Source: Carnegiea gigantea
Lineage: Eukaryota; Streptophyta; Magnoliopsida; Caryophyllales; Cactaceae
Length of the DNA: 64,000 nucleotides
Assembly (NCBI GenBank): GCA_029747015.1
Contig: JAKOGI010001258.1
Span: 121,001-185,000 of the forward strand
Reading direction: 5' to 3'
This document shows positions 22,601 through 32,997 of the stretch, piece by piece. The notes under the pieces are model-generated. The model was not told the origin of the DNA. It searched no databases and saw only the letters and a program-made list of their open reading frames with translations. Numbering within the stretch: the first letter of the stretch is position 1; the number at the start of each line of letters is the position of its first letter. Both the position numbers and the translations under genes were made by a program.

Positions 22601-25600
22601 GCTTCGGCCTAAAAAACAGGTTGGAAGTCCTATTGCTTGTAACATACTTCTGGCCATCTCTACTACAGTTCGATTCTTCCTCTCAGCTACACCGTTCTGT
22701 TTCGGTGTATAAGGTGCTGAAAGCTCCCTGCATATTCCATTTTCTTCCCCAAAAAAATTAAAGTCAGTGGATACAAATTCACCTCCTCTGTCTGTTCGAA
22801 GAGCTTTTATTGCCAGTCCAACTTTGCTTTTTCACTAAAGTTTTGAACTTCTTGAACGAGCCAAAGGCTTCAAACTTGTTCTCCAAGAAGTAAAACCAAC
22901 TCATGCGACTAAAATCATCAGTAAATAGTAGAAAGTATCGACTTCCCCCAAGAGACTTTGTACTCATAGGCCCACACAAATCTGCATGCACTAATTCAAC
23001 ACACTTAGAGGCCCTCCAAGCCTTTCCTACAGGAAAAGCTTTTTGCTTTGCTTCCCATAAACACAATTCTCACAAAATCCAAGATTATCAAGCTTTGGTA
23101 GTCCAAAAACCATCTTCTTTCGACTTAGCAATTTCAGCCCATTAATATTCAGGTGCCCATAGCGTAAATGCCATAATCTAGTCTCATTATTAGAGTCAGC
23201 ACTAGTCATCAAAGCACCCCTCTCAACCATAGAGACTTTTAGTGGAAACATTTTATTGCTGGCCATGGGAACTTTAGCAATGATCTGACCAGAGGCTTTA
23301 TCTCTAATAACACAATACCCGTCATCAAACACAAGAGAATATCCACTACTCATTAGTTGCCCGACACTAAGTAGATTATGGGAGAGACTAGGAACAAGCA
23401 GTACATCACCTAAAACCTTAGCATTACCTTTACTGGCTAATAGTACCTTTGTCATGCACCTGAATTTTCTAGTTATCTCCTAGTGTCACCTTTGATTTCT
23501 TGGACTCATCAAGCTCCCTAAACAATGACCTTGTTCTAGACATGTGATTGGAACACCCACTGTCCAAAAACCAAACATCATTAGGCTTTTCATCTCCAGA
23601 AAAAACAGCCATAAAAAGCTTATTGTCCTCTGTTTTCTCTGCAAAACTAGCTTGGTTGGCCTCATCCTTCTGCTTTTGCCAACAATATGCTTTTTGCGAC
23701 CTGGTTTTTTGCAATAATGGCAGTGAAAGTTTTTGTTCTGCCTCTCTTCATGAAAACCACCTTTGCCCTGGCTTCTTCCTTGACCTTTTCCACGTCCTCT
23801 GCCACGGCCACGACCAGAATATTCTGATGTCTCCCCCTTCACCTGAAACGCTTTTTCTTCAACCTTTCCCACGGACCTACTTACTTTGGCTTCATGGGCT
23901 TGCAAAAGCTCATTAATTCATCAAAGGTGTATGTAGACAAGTCCTTAGACTCTTCTATTGCAGCAACAATATAATCAAAATTTGCTATTCAACTTCTCAG
24001 TACCTTGCTCACAATAATTTGGTTACTAACATCTTCATCATATGTTTTCATTTGACTAACAATGGCAGACACTCTAGACAAAAACTCTTGCACAGACTCT
24101 GTCTTTCATTGCCAAAGTCTCAAATTCACGACGAAGTGTCTGTAATTTTACAGTAATTATCTTTTTGTCACCCAAAAATTCTTACTTCAAAATTTTCCAC
24201 GCCTCATTCGAGGTTGTAGCTGCTGCAATTCGTGGAAAAATTTCATCATCCAGTGCTGATTTGATGAAAAACAGCGCCTTCGCAACTTTCTTACGAGTCT
24301 CACGCAATTGTTGATCGGGTTGAGCCGGTGCCAGATTAGGTTCAGTGTACCCATTTTCCACCAACTCCCACAGCTCTTGAGACCTAAACATGGTCTTCAT
24401 CTTAAAACTCCAAAGGTGATACTTTTTCCCTTTGAACATAGGAATAAGGGGCTGGGCTGAAGAATTGGTGCTATTGTTAGCCATGAATTCCTCTCAAATG
24501 TGTTTACCTCACAGCGACCCTTAAGTACTCAAGAAAAAGAGTCTTTCATTCAGTTGCCCAAAAGACCAAATTTGGCTCTGATACCAATTTTGTTGGGAAA
24601 AAACAGGAGAAAATAATTCAAAACAGTAACAAAAAATATTGATAAGAATCTTAATAAAGCTGCTGATGCTTTATTTCTCTAAGATAAAATTGATGAAAAA
24701 TACAACTGCTATGCTGCTCTATTTATAGGCTGCATAGAAACTAATAATTCATAAAATTTAGCCAACTAACCACAACTCAGCAGTTAGCTAACCCTGAGCC
24801 TAAAGAATAGGCACAGCTAACAAACCTAAAAATAGAAAACAAATTAAGAGAAAAGACTTGGCAAACATCAACCAAATACTTTGACTAAATCCTAAAAATA
24901 AGGAAACTGAATTAAACCTTTGAAGCACTTTCAACATTAGGAAGTGGAAATGTGGAATCATGCCTGGAGAGACTGGACCCATCATGTCACACTGTTTATC
25001 TACTTCCATCGAGCTCAAATGCAGCTAATTTGTATTTCAAGTTTCTTCATTGGGTAACTTAGGTATTTCTAGATTTCGCGTATGAATCAAAAAAGAAATG
25101 ATAATATCTAGTAGTTCTAAAGTGCCTACTAGCATTCCAAACACAAGGATATCGATAAAATTTGAGATTGGCAATCAAACTTCCAACACACTTACACTCC
25201 GCAGCTTCACTCTGCCGTTAAGTCCAATAGCCGCAATAGGCCAAAATCTAATCCACAATATGCATGTAAAATACCAGACCTGCTTAACATACGAAGACTT
25301 AAAATTTGCACCCTGAATTCCAAAATTAGGTCTTCTATCTCTCTCTATCCTCAACCATCTCCTTCGTACATAAACTCACCTCAACCCAGAACACCCCCCC
25401 CCCCCCCCCCCCCCCCCAGTGCACAGGCAGCCCTCCACCATTAGGGATGGGCATGGGGGCGGGTAAAGTTATACCCGCACCCATATACATTTTTAAAAGT
25501 TATCCCCATACCTATACCCATCCGATTTTCAAAATCTATCCCCATACCATTAGGTATGTCAAGTATTTCGGGTTTTTTAGAATATATACGGATATTAAAA

Positions 25601-27956
25601 TATAATACCCATCAGGTATGACAATTTCTTTTATCTAAAGAAATTCATAAAACTAAATTTAACTAGACAGAATGTTATAAAGGAATACAATATCCATTGG
25701 ATTAACTGTAAGAGCTCATACTTAGCTCATGAACAAAAACTACAGTCTGAAAATAACTGGAATGAGAGAGTGAGGGATACAGCAAATGAGGGAGCGGGAG
25801 ACAACAAATGAGCTCGCATTTTAGGTTTGTGAGTTGAGAGCCACATGACTTCATGTATCAACATAGTAAATGAGTGATACAAATAAAAGGATTGCATAGT
25901 TGGGGCTGGGTTGGGGTATTGGGCCTTTATTTTTAACGAATTACCAATGTTCAAAACTCAAAACTCTACTCAATAATTTATTTTATCTCCAAAAAAAATT
26001 CCAGGCACGGGCCGGGTACCGATATGGGTATGAGGCGAGTGATGCCTATACTCGAGCCCATACCCATACCCGTTTTCAACGTACACGTCCCTTACCCATA
26101 TTTTTCGTATCGATACCCGTTATAAATGGGATGGGTTTTTCGAGTGCAGGTACCACTCCCATCCCCATCCACCATTTGCGGCTATAATTTAAAATTTTAA
26201 GAGGTATGAATCAAAACTGAATCATAACAACATAGGTTGGATGCTAGCCAATGTAATTGAGGGTCGGCACCAATGACTTGGTTGAGATCTTGCCTACATA
26301 GGCCTTTATTCGCCCTTCACAATAAAGAGAGGGGGTACACTGAAGGCAGAAAAATTGGTTTTCAATTGAATGTACCCAATGGCGACACGAATCCATAGCA
26401 ATCCCCACATTATCTCATGTTGTACAGGAATTGAAATCCATTACGCAAAGTCCTGCCTAAGCAAGATGTCTAGGGTTAGGGTCATGTTGTATACATGTCT
26501 ACAAGTATGAGAATAGCTTAGCTTAGAGTTCGTTTTTGGGAGTGACTATTTTCCTCAAAAGTCAAAAGCATGCTCAAGGTCTTTGCCCTTTGCTTTCAGA
26601 AAGCATAGAAAACAATTAGAGTACTTTGCTATTTGCAGAAGCCAGCAAGTCACCTAAGTGGTAATGTCCAATACAATATATGAGCTTTAATCAATATGAT
26701 ACTAAGATATAATAAAGAAAGTTCCACTAAGAGCTTACAAAGGCCAACAAAATACAGAACGTACGGCTGGGTAAATAAAATGAATTGATCAAACACATAA
26801 GCTCACTGCTCACCACTTGGAAACACAAGATTAATATAATGTTAAGAATTAAGATAGTGCATAAAATTCCGAACTAATCTGGAGATCACTTTGATGGGAT
26901 TGTATCTGTCCTCAGACAGAGGGCATTTGATTCCGAATCTACTGAGTGCAAATGACATCATTCACGTATGTCTCTAAAAAACAAAAGTACAAAAAGGGAA
27001 AAAAAAAAAAAAAGAAACAATTTTCCAACTTGCAATCGATCGCAACATTCGATCACCTCTTCTTATGCCTTCTCCAAATGGCTGAAGCAAGATAAAATTT
27101 CTAGCCCTCACACAACTTCCTACACAACAGCACAAGGTGCTAACATTATCTCTCTCAAACACAGCCCCAATTGACTATGTTTATACATCACAGGAGAGAG
27201 AGTGACGACAACCAAGGTCCTAAATTAACAACTATAATGCACAACCACCACTTCTAACTGTCTCGAAGACTTGAGGTACACAGACATTGGAATGCGTTAC
27301 CGGAGTGGTTAAGATAGACTACAACACAAACATACCTTACCCAAAAAAACAAATAATCCCAGTGCGATATGCCAGTTGCACATTAGGGAAGGTCAAGCTG
27401 TACCAACACATCCATTCTAGATGGTCTAGATGGTATTTCAGGAGAAACATTGAACGCATTTTCAATATTTAAGCAACATATGGCAGAAACAACATTAATA
27501 GTAGTGTTAGATTGGTAGCAGCAGCCAGCTGTAGTGGTAGGCGCGGTAGTAGAACTAGTTAAATTAATAGTTATATCTTGCACCCAAAAAAAAAAAAAAA
27601 AAAAAAAAAACAGTGATGAAGATAATTCCTGGGACTACTTTTAATCAAAGTGAATCAAAGAAAAGAAATACTTGCAGCCAGAATACCCCTTGCATAAACT
27701 GAAAGGGCTGGTTGAATGAATTATATCAACATCGTTGTATAGAAGATCATATGGCAAATATGGTGTTCCCCATTGTAGTCCTTTAAATCCTACCCACTAA
27801 TTGAAAGACCTCACAAAATTTGACCCCAAAAAAAAAAAAGGAACTCGCTGTAGGTGAGAAAGGATACCCTTAAGATGCCAACAGGAACAGGGGTCATTCC
27901 TGTACTCTGGAAGATTAAAAACCCCAACCCCAACAGGAACAAACACCTCCCCTTCC

Positions 27957-28038
<82 letters not shown>

Positions 28039-29997
28039 AAAAGTTCTTAATGGATTTGGTCTCAAATACCTTGTGGCCTTTTGCATTCTCAATGAGGTCC
28101 TCAAGGAGGTTAATTCTGCATACATGACCAGAACGCGTTACTATAGTGCTCAATACACTCTCATCTTCAGCACCAACTGCATGAGTTATGGTGGATTCTT
28201 GTATGAACTCAGCATCTACATGGGTACTCGTTTCTTGATTCTCATCATGACAAAGGAACATGTCATTTTCAAGTTCTGGAAGATTCAAATCCAACGCATC
28301 CAGCATGTGGTCTTTGACAGGAACCAAAGTTTCTACTGGAATATCCAAATCCAATGCATCTAGCATGTGGTCTTTGACAGGAAGTGAAGCTTCTTCTGCA
28401 GCATCTTGATATTCTAATGAGTTGCAATCTAGAAAAGGAGCATAGGATTGCTCCTTTTGACGATCAAGGTTGGGTCCTGTATTCAGATCATGGGATGGAA
28501 GGCCACTGAAGCAGTCAAGGTGCAGGTGCACATTTCTACCAGTGCTTAAGCTGACATCAGGTTTACCATCTTCAACATTAGCATAGGAGGACAAAGCACG
28601 ACCACTCTTATTGAAATGAAGATCAGCTCCTGCATCGTGAAGTTGATGTGAGGGAATACAGCCTTCACTCTCATTGTTCTCCAATACCTGATTGCAGACA
28701 TCCTCACGACTATCACCTCTCAAGCTGTCAGAAGTCCCTTGACTGCCTTCAGCACTTGTCTCTCCACAATTTGCCTGTGCAATTAATTCATGGCTTTTAC
28801 TGTTTCCACTAGGATTATCATAACCGTCCCTTGCATCATTGGAGGATGAAGCTAAAGAATTATCAAGTGTCTCATTCAAGCGCAATGCGTTCATATTGTG
28901 GCCAGAATCCACCCAACTGCCAGCAACTGCATCGCACCCTGCCGTTGATCCCAGCATGGCACAGTTCTGGGAACCTGTCTCCACAGCTTTCCCATTGCTT
29001 TTAACTGCACAAACAGCACTCTTTCAGATTACTACTACATTCACCAAATTCAAAAGCAACACTCAAACAATTACACAAAAAGGGACTATTCCAAAAGCTC
29101 TAAAAAAAGATATTCAAACAGAGATCTGACCACCATAGAAGCAGCTGCAGGACCCAAATACAAATGCCCAATTAGTGTGTATGCCCCAGTTTCGTATTAG
29201 TCCAGTGCATGTTCAACTCTTGGTGTTGCCTAGATCCTAAACTCTTGCTTGTTTCAATCCATAATGACAACTTAGTCACCCATACTCATACCACGGCAAC
29301 AGAGTACTTGTGGTGAAACAAAAAGTCCAAGTAACATAAACTACACGCTAAAGTGCTTTCCAAGTGGTTAAACAAAAGATTTGATTTATACAATGAATAA
29401 AACACAATAACGATGTATAAAGGCTGCATATTGAGTCTCAATTCATTAGTAATGGCGGTCACTTCATGATAAACTAACATTACACATCACCCTTTTATTT
29501 GAAGCAAGCAAGTAATTTTATTTGATGTGTTATAACCTAATCATTCCCTATAGCGAATAATCTAGAGTCATAATGTTTCTCGCCAACACATCAAATCAAA
29601 CATTATGATACTAGAAAAGAAGGCACTCATAGTCAAATTCATATATGTGAAGCAATGTAGCTTGCAAAAGCACTATGACAAGAAAAGCTTAGAACATCGG
29701 ATTCTTTTGAGGGATGATTACTCAGATTGCAAATTCTTACCATCACATATAGGAACATGAGAATGCATATTAACAAAAGGGAGGACCTCCGTGAGAATTG
29801 ATTCAACAGCTCCATCAGGGTCCTTTGAATGCTCTATAGCTACAGCCTTCAGTATGCGAGCATCCATCTTTGAAAAAAGAAAGAAACAGTCACCAAACAT
29901 TTAACTTCAACTCTCTTCCAAGAAGAATAGCCCCCACCCTCCCACAAAGGCATAAAGAATATACAACATTATTACCAAACGTCTTCTAGTTAAGAAG

Positions 29998-30046
<49 letters not shown>

Positions 30047-30070
30047 GACACATATGTCTAAACACACACA

Positions 30071-30114
<44 letters not shown>

Positions 30115-31276
30115 AGGCGCCTATCCATGGAGGAGACAATGTCATGAGGTGCCCCAACAAGCTATGTTTTGCTCTTGGCAATACGCCCATACCCATGTTA
30201 AAATGTCAAGAGTTCCACAATGGTAAAAATGTCAGGTGTGTGGCAAGGTACTTGAGAAAGGAAGAAGGGTCAAAGTAGTACAACCGGCAAGACAGACCTC
30301 TCTTTTCTGGACATCATTTACAGCCTAACCATTTTTTCCAGGCATTTCAAAACTCTTTCTAGATGAGATGGTCTCAACTGAGACAAAATACAAGTTCTCC
30401 TGCGTTAGTCATAGTTGACCGGATTTTTAATAACATTTAAATACCACTATGCTATGAAAGTGAACCCATGAACCCATCACCCACCATACACCCTAGACAA
30501 CTCCTCAGACACAGCCATAGATGATCTCAAGACCCTCACTAAGACAAAATACAAATTCTCTTGCCTTAACCATAGTTGACCAGAGTTTTCATAACATCTA
30601 AATACCACTATGCTATGAAACTGACCCCACGAACCCATCACCGACCCTACACCAAGGACAACTCAGACACAGCCACATTGGGCACCCACAAAACCATCAT
30701 AGAGAACTCTAGCTGACATCAATAGATTAAGTGTAGAGTCCAACCACAAAACACCGTATCTATCAAGACATCTACAAGTCTACATCTGTAGATTAAGTAT
30801 AAACTCCAACCACAAAATGCTCATGCATAACTTATCTAATTAGCTATTTTCAATGAAGTTCAAAGAAGTCACCTTACACATAATTTTGGGTTATAAGTCA
30901 AATTTTACCCAATTTTCATATGCATATTAGCTACAAAGTAGCATACCGCGTCAATCTTGTCTCCTGAAAATAGCTTATCTACAATGACATGATACAATCA
31001 AGAACAATCCTCCCCCCCCCCCCTTAACCTCACTTACCCCAATACATGGGATAACTTGTGGCCCAGTGGGAACCAGCAGCATAAAGGGATGGTAAGCTAT
31101 GTCCTTTTTTTCCATCTCCTATAAATTATTGAGAAGTCCTCCAAGAACGACGTAAGATGCCAAATCGCCAATCTAACCAAGCCCAGTTATGAGTTTGAGC
31201 AAGGCAAATAATTCAATCGCATATTTACCTGGGGAAACAACTCTTTCAGACTTTGATATACCGAATTGAAACCCAT
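10337..31276 (-). CDS. CUE-like domain plus coiled-coil protein, eight coding exons
   Basis: Joining 31229-31276, 29741-29867, 28070-29004, 18490-18663, 18273-18389, 17654-17833, 12839-12885 and 10337-10655 on the minus strand gives 1,947 nt: 648 codons plus stop in one frame. Every intron is GT...AG and all split codons agree. Residues about 1-50 look like a CUE-type ubiquitin-binding helical domain ('[11 protein letters not shown]', then '[15 protein letters not shown]' and '[12 protein letters not shown]'). Residues 59-370 are acidic and low in complexity. Residues about 371-545 form a long Glu/Lys-rich coiled coil. The Ser-rich tail ends in 'DEDWELFDF'. It resembles plant proteins annotated as 'ubiquitin system component CUE' proteins; its biochemical role is not known to me. 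Binding of ubiquitin is an inference from the fold. The introns are swollen by transposons. The start is the ATG at 31,276, 16 codons before intron 1. Confidence 0.87.
10656..12838 (-). other. Intron 7, about 2.2 kb
   Basis: No clear mobile element. A block at 11,007-11,180 has a minus-strand open frame rich in Glu and Lys with more coding-like composition than its surroundings, but no recognised domain. A C14 run lies near 12,398-12,411. Confidence 0.5.
12839..12885 (-). CDS. Coding exon 7 (end of coiled coil)
   Basis: Forty-seven nt after acceptor 'caatacag' encoding [15 protein letters not shown] plus two bases (CA) of a Gln codon, then donor 'gtaagttc'. The split codon is completed by the first G of exon 8. 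Confidence 0.8.
13367..13580 (-). mobile_element. tRNA-derived SINE in intron 6
   Basis: On the minus strand the 5' part reads like a degenerate tRNA: a box-A-like 'gctcagctggtgaggca' followed about 35 nt later by a box-B-like 'agttcgactcc'. An unrelated body with 'caaggtgcgcgcaatgggca' comes next, then an A-rich tail. The octamer aacttctt occurs on both sides (13,359-13,366 and 13,581-13,588), a plausible target-site duplication. SINEs are transcribed by Pol III from these boxes and copied by partner LINEs. The exact 5' end is uncertain by a few bases. Confidence 0.65.
14836..15765 (+). repeat. About 16 diverged copies of a 60-bp repeat inside the solo LTR
   Basis: The unit is approximately 'gaagtcgttttacgatttag' + 'caaacgtattacgtttatac' + 'gaagcttttaagttaaaaac'. 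Each copy carries a short inverted repeat, AAACGT-ATT-ACGTTT. Copies differ at many sites and a few are shortened. It lies in the U3-R part of the LTR. Confidence 0.8.
16051..16290 (+). repeat. Three tandem copies of an 80-bp repeat inside the solo LTR
   Basis: Copies begin at 16,051, 16,131 and 16,211 with 'tgttttcatgttttaag' and run through 'atatatgaata' and 'cgtataag'. They differ at only a few positions, so this array is younger than the 60-bp one. Confidence 0.85.
17654..17833 (-). CDS. Coding exon 6 (coiled coil)
   Basis: Sixty codons after acceptor 'tttttgtag', starting [20 protein letters not shown] and ending GCGAAG|gtaaat. Very strong Glu/Ala/Leu coiled-coil pattern. Intron 6, which follows, holds the SINE and the solo LTR. 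Confidence 0.85.
18273..18389 (-). CDS. Coding exon 5 (coiled coil)
   Basis: Thirty-nine codons after acceptor 'aaatatgcag', beginning [20 protein letters not shown] and ending GATGAG|gtgtac. Phase 0 at both ends. Too short for the usual ORF cut-off; found by frame continuity between exons 4 and 6. Confidence 0.82.
18490..18663 (-). CDS. Coding exon 4 (start of coiled coil)
   Basis: Fifty-eight codons between acceptor 'gctatgcag' and donor 'gtatgtattt', both phase 0. Encodes '[17 protein letters not shown]' and a Lys/Glu-rich heptad-like continuation. Preceded by the 9.4 kb intron 3. Confidence 0.85.
20176..20520 (-). repeat. Copia 3' LTR
   Basis: Begins TGTTGGGAAA and ends TCTCAACA on the plus strand, so TG...CA in both senses. 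The minus strand has 'cctataaatagagcagc', the probable LTR promoter TATA. Confidence 0.9.
20496..23714 (-). pseudogene. Copia pol: protease, integrase, RT, RNase H, broken by frameshifts
   Basis: Pieces lie in all three minus frames. The protease shows '[10 protein letters not shown]' (near 23,560). The GAG-pre-integrase region has '[10 protein letters not shown]' and 'CENCVYGK'. The integrase core contains 'HADLCGPM' and 'LFTDDFSR' (near 22,970). RT contains 'KWVYRTKYH' near 21,890, '[16 protein letters not shown]' and the catalytic 'CFYVDDM' (near 21,470). RNase H contains '[15 protein letters not shown]' and '[12 protein letters not shown]'. The last frame ends at 20,496 inside the 3' LTR. 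At least six frame changes make it non-functional. Confidence 0.88.
23486..24484 (-). pseudogene. Copia gag, broken
   Basis: The ATG at 24,484 begins [15 protein letters not shown]. The gag helical core with '[14 protein letters not shown]' is intact to 24,182. The next 270 bp are decayed. Then a Gly/Arg-rich linker ([13 protein letters not shown]) and a CCHC zinc knuckle '[11 protein letters not shown]' follow, where Arg replaces the usual His. The C-terminal part is out of frame with the protease that follows. Confidence 0.75.
24574..24586 (-). other. Copia primer-binding site (tRNA-iMet)
   Basis: Minus strand TGGTATCAGAGCC, five bases inside the 5' LTR. It is complementary to the 3' end of plant initiator methionine tRNA. 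Confidence 0.85.
24591..24936 (-). repeat. Copia 5' LTR
   Basis: Pairs with 20,176-20,520, same termini; differs by scattered substitutions and small indels in an A-run and near 'gctgctgatg'. Followed on the minus strand by the initiator-Met-tRNA PBS. Confidence 0.9.
25394..25417. repeat. Poly-C tract (C24)
   Basis: An uninterrupted run of 24 C on the plus strand in intron 3. Its exact length may be a sequencing artefact. Confidence 0.8.
25443..26168. mobile_element. Non-autonomous hAT-like DNA transposon, 726 bp
   Basis: The 8-bp sequence CCACCATT occurs at 25,435-25,442 and 26,169-26,176. Between the copies, the left end AGGGATGGGCATGGGGGCGGG and the reverse complement of the right end ATGGGGATGGGAGTGGTACC are imperfect inverted repeats. 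The subterminal regions are full of 'taccc' and 'gggta' motifs in both orientations, as is usual for hAT transposase-binding ends. There is no transposase ORF. The 8-bp duplication is the hAT signature. Confidence 0.72.
27959..28037. repeat. Compound microsatellite (CA)n(GA)n
   Basis: (CA)18 at 27,959-27,994 followed by (GA)n to 28,037. It lies about 32 bp inside intron 3 from the exon 3 donor. On the transcript strand it reads (CT)n(GT)n. Confidence 0.95.
28070..29004 (-). CDS. Coding exon 3 (acidic middle region)
   Basis: Begins after acceptor 'tttgtgcag' and ends CACAAG|gtattt, phase 0; 935 nt. The protein is rich in Asp, Ser, Asn and Gly and probably disordered. Near 28,276-28,380 a 60-bp unit is tandemly duplicated in frame, giving two copies of [12 protein letters not shown]. 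The frame stays open past the donor into the (GA)n/(CA)n microsatellite, which is intronic. Confidence 0.85.
29741..29867 (-). CDS. Coding exon 2 (rest of CUE-like domain)
   Basis: Begins after acceptor 'tttcaaag' with [16 protein letters not shown] and ends GATG|gtaaga, splitting a codon after its first base. It contains the conserved helical core with a Leu-Pro motif near the end. Confidence 0.85.
30001..30044. repeat. (CA)n microsatellite in intron 1
   Basis: Twenty-two CA units, shortly upstream of coding exon 2. A second tract follows after 17 bp. Confidence 0.95.
30062..30110. repeat. Second (CA)n microsatellite in intron 1
   Basis: (CA)n with one GA interruption near 30,071. The two tracts generate spurious long Cys-Val or Thr-His frames. 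Confidence 0.95.
30381..30690. repeat. Tandem duplication, unit about 161 bp, in intron 1
   Basis: The phrase 'agacaaaatacaa' starts at 30,381 and again at 30,542. Both copies continue through 'catagttgacc' and 'aaataccactatgctatgaaa' (split here for length) to 'gaacccatcacc' and 'cagacacagcca'. They differ at about one site in ten. The sequence is not recognised otherwise. Confidence 0.75.
31229..31276 (-). CDS. Coding exon 1 of the CUE/coiled-coil gene
   Basis: Sixteen codons, [16 protein letters not shown], ending at CAG|gtaaat. The phase is 0. It supplies the first helix of the CUE-like domain. The exon is too short to be found as an ORF; it was recognised by fit to exon 2 and its splice site. 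Confidence 0.8.
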
Positions 31277-31707
31277 CCTCCAACTCAGTTTAGTCTGTTA
31301 GATCCACAAAAGCACAACCCCAAAATATTAAACACAGAACGGCAATAGATAAGAAGAAGAATAAAAACTAGCATAAACGGAAATCAAGAAGCAATTCTAG
31401 TCAGGAATCCTCAATTTCCCTCCAATCCTTCTTTTTTTCTTTTTTGATCGAACAACTCCCCTCTTAGCAACTACACGATCAGTGCTTGAATTCGAACTAT
31501 TATAGAAGAAACACAATTTTAGCATTAATGATAAGGGGAAAACGAGTAAAAGACCAGAAAAAAAAATCGAAAATTAAGCGTCAGAGTTATGAATTGAAAC
31601 TGATGAATCGGGCAAAATTTGAAGGACATACAAATAAATCAGGCAAAATTTGAAGATACAAATCATAAGAGACCTAGAAGAGACGATCAGACGGCAGAAA
31701 TACTGAC

Positions 31708-31800
31708 CTGGAACCGCTAGGGTAGAAATCGAACAATGGAAGCGTGGCCACAAGCACTGGCTCTTAAGTCGGCCAAAGAGAGCAAAGTGAGAGACTGAGA
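31708..31800 (-). other. Probable 5' UTR exon of the CUE/coiled-coil gene
   Basis: On the minus strand 'gcggttccag' is followed by a good donor 'gtcagtattt' at 31,707. A plausible acceptor 'ctaacag' lies just before the coding start, near 31,295. The stretch upstream of the donor has the pyrimidine-rich look of a plant leader. The 5' end is a guess: no TATA box was seen, and the low-complexity tract begins near 31,965. Confidence 0.45.
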
Positions 31801-31964
31801 CGGGGGATATTTAGTTATTTACCATTCATATATCTACAAGCAGCACCGTACACAGGGGTTGACACAGCTTAGCGTTCGGCAGAACTGGTCCAATATAACT
31901 ACTAATTTAAAATTGACACAAAGTTAAATAGGTGTGAGATAAATTTTCATATTTTTTTTCGTGG

Positions 31965-32997
31965 CTAAATTCACTTATTCTCAATATTATTAATTATTAT
32001 TTTTATAATTATTAACAATCATTAATACTAGTAATTAGTATTTTTCATTATTATTAGTATATATTAATTAATATTGTAATTATTACTAATATTTAATAAC
32101 AACAATTATTGTTATTATAGCAGTTATAATAATTATTATTAACATTAATAACAATAATAATTACTAGAAGAATTAATTTTAATATTACTAATTATTATTA
32201 TTAATATTATTAATAACAATTATTATTGTAATTATTGTTGTTAATTATTATTGTTAATATTAATGATTATTAATATTTTCAATTAATTATTTTTTATTAT
32301 GAATTATTTATTATTATTACAATTATTATTAACTATTATTTATTAATAATAATTATTTTCAATTAATAAAAAGATCGATATTAGTTATTTTTAACATTAA
32401 TAACAATAAATGTTAATTATTGGCTTTATTAGTTAACTTTTTAAATAATAATCATTGATGTTAACAATTACTAATATTTATTATTATTATTATTTTTATT
32501 AATTATTTTTATTATCAATATTATTAATTATCATTTTCATTATTACTAGTTATTATTAATATTAATAATTTGTAAGTTTTATTATTACTGACATTAATAT
32601 TAATTATTATTAGTATTATTAACTGTCATGATAATAATTATTATTAAAATTAATAATAATTACTATTGCACTTATTACTAATATTCATTAATAATAATGA
32701 TAATAATAATAATAATAAAGGTTATAATAATGACAATTATAATAGTTATTATTACTAGTGATATTTATAGCTAGTAACAGTTGTTAATATTAATGTTAAT
32801 ATTAATATTAACACTAAGTATTGTTATTAAGCTTGGAAATTATTATTATAATTATTATTAGTAAGAATATTATTATAATTATTAATTAACAATTACTATT
32901 AATATAATTGTTATTAATTATTAATTATTATTATTAACAATTATTGTTAATTAATAATAAGATTAATAGTAATCATTTTAATAATAATTAATATTAG
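31965..32997. repeat. (ATT)n-derived low-complexity tract, left part
   Basis: About 1 kb made almost entirely of A and T in tri-nucleotide-like blocks (att, aat, tta). No unit longer than three bases is evident. The tract resumes at 37,712 after the LINE. Confidence 0.9.

Larger units (their letters stand above)
20176..24936 (-). mobile_element. Ty1/copia LTR retrotransposon, full length but defective
   Basis: Two LTRs (20,176-20,520 and 24,591-24,936) bound a 4.76 kb element flanked by the 5-bp duplication TTAGG (20,171-20,175; 24,937-24,941). On the minus strand the PBS 'tggtatcagagcc' follows the 5' LTR (24,574-24,586) and a purine tract 'aagcaagggggag' precedes the 3' LTR. Domain order is gag-protease-integrase-RT-RNase H, as in copia. 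The LTRs differ by roughly 5 percent by eye, so the insertion is not recent. It lies in intron 3 in the same orientation as the gene. Size fits the small copia lineages, but I cannot assign one. Confidence 0.93.
18664..28069 (-). other. Intron 3, 9.4 kb, with two transposons
   Basis: Holds the copia element (20,176-24,936), the hAT-like element (25,443-26,168), a C24 run at 25,394-25,417 and, next to the donor, the (CA)n(GA)n tract. I recognise nothing else in 18,664-20,170, 24,942-25,390 or 26,177-27,950. Confidence 0.7.

Noticed and set aside
27797..28069. C-terminal continuation of the exon 3 frame through (GA)n/(CA)n
   Set aside because: A good donor at 28,069 lies before it, and the next exon continues the protein in phase. 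The extension is low-complexity intron.
29907..30278. Open frames with long Cys-Val or Thr-His runs
   Set aside because: They are translations of the (CA)n microsatellites in intron 1.
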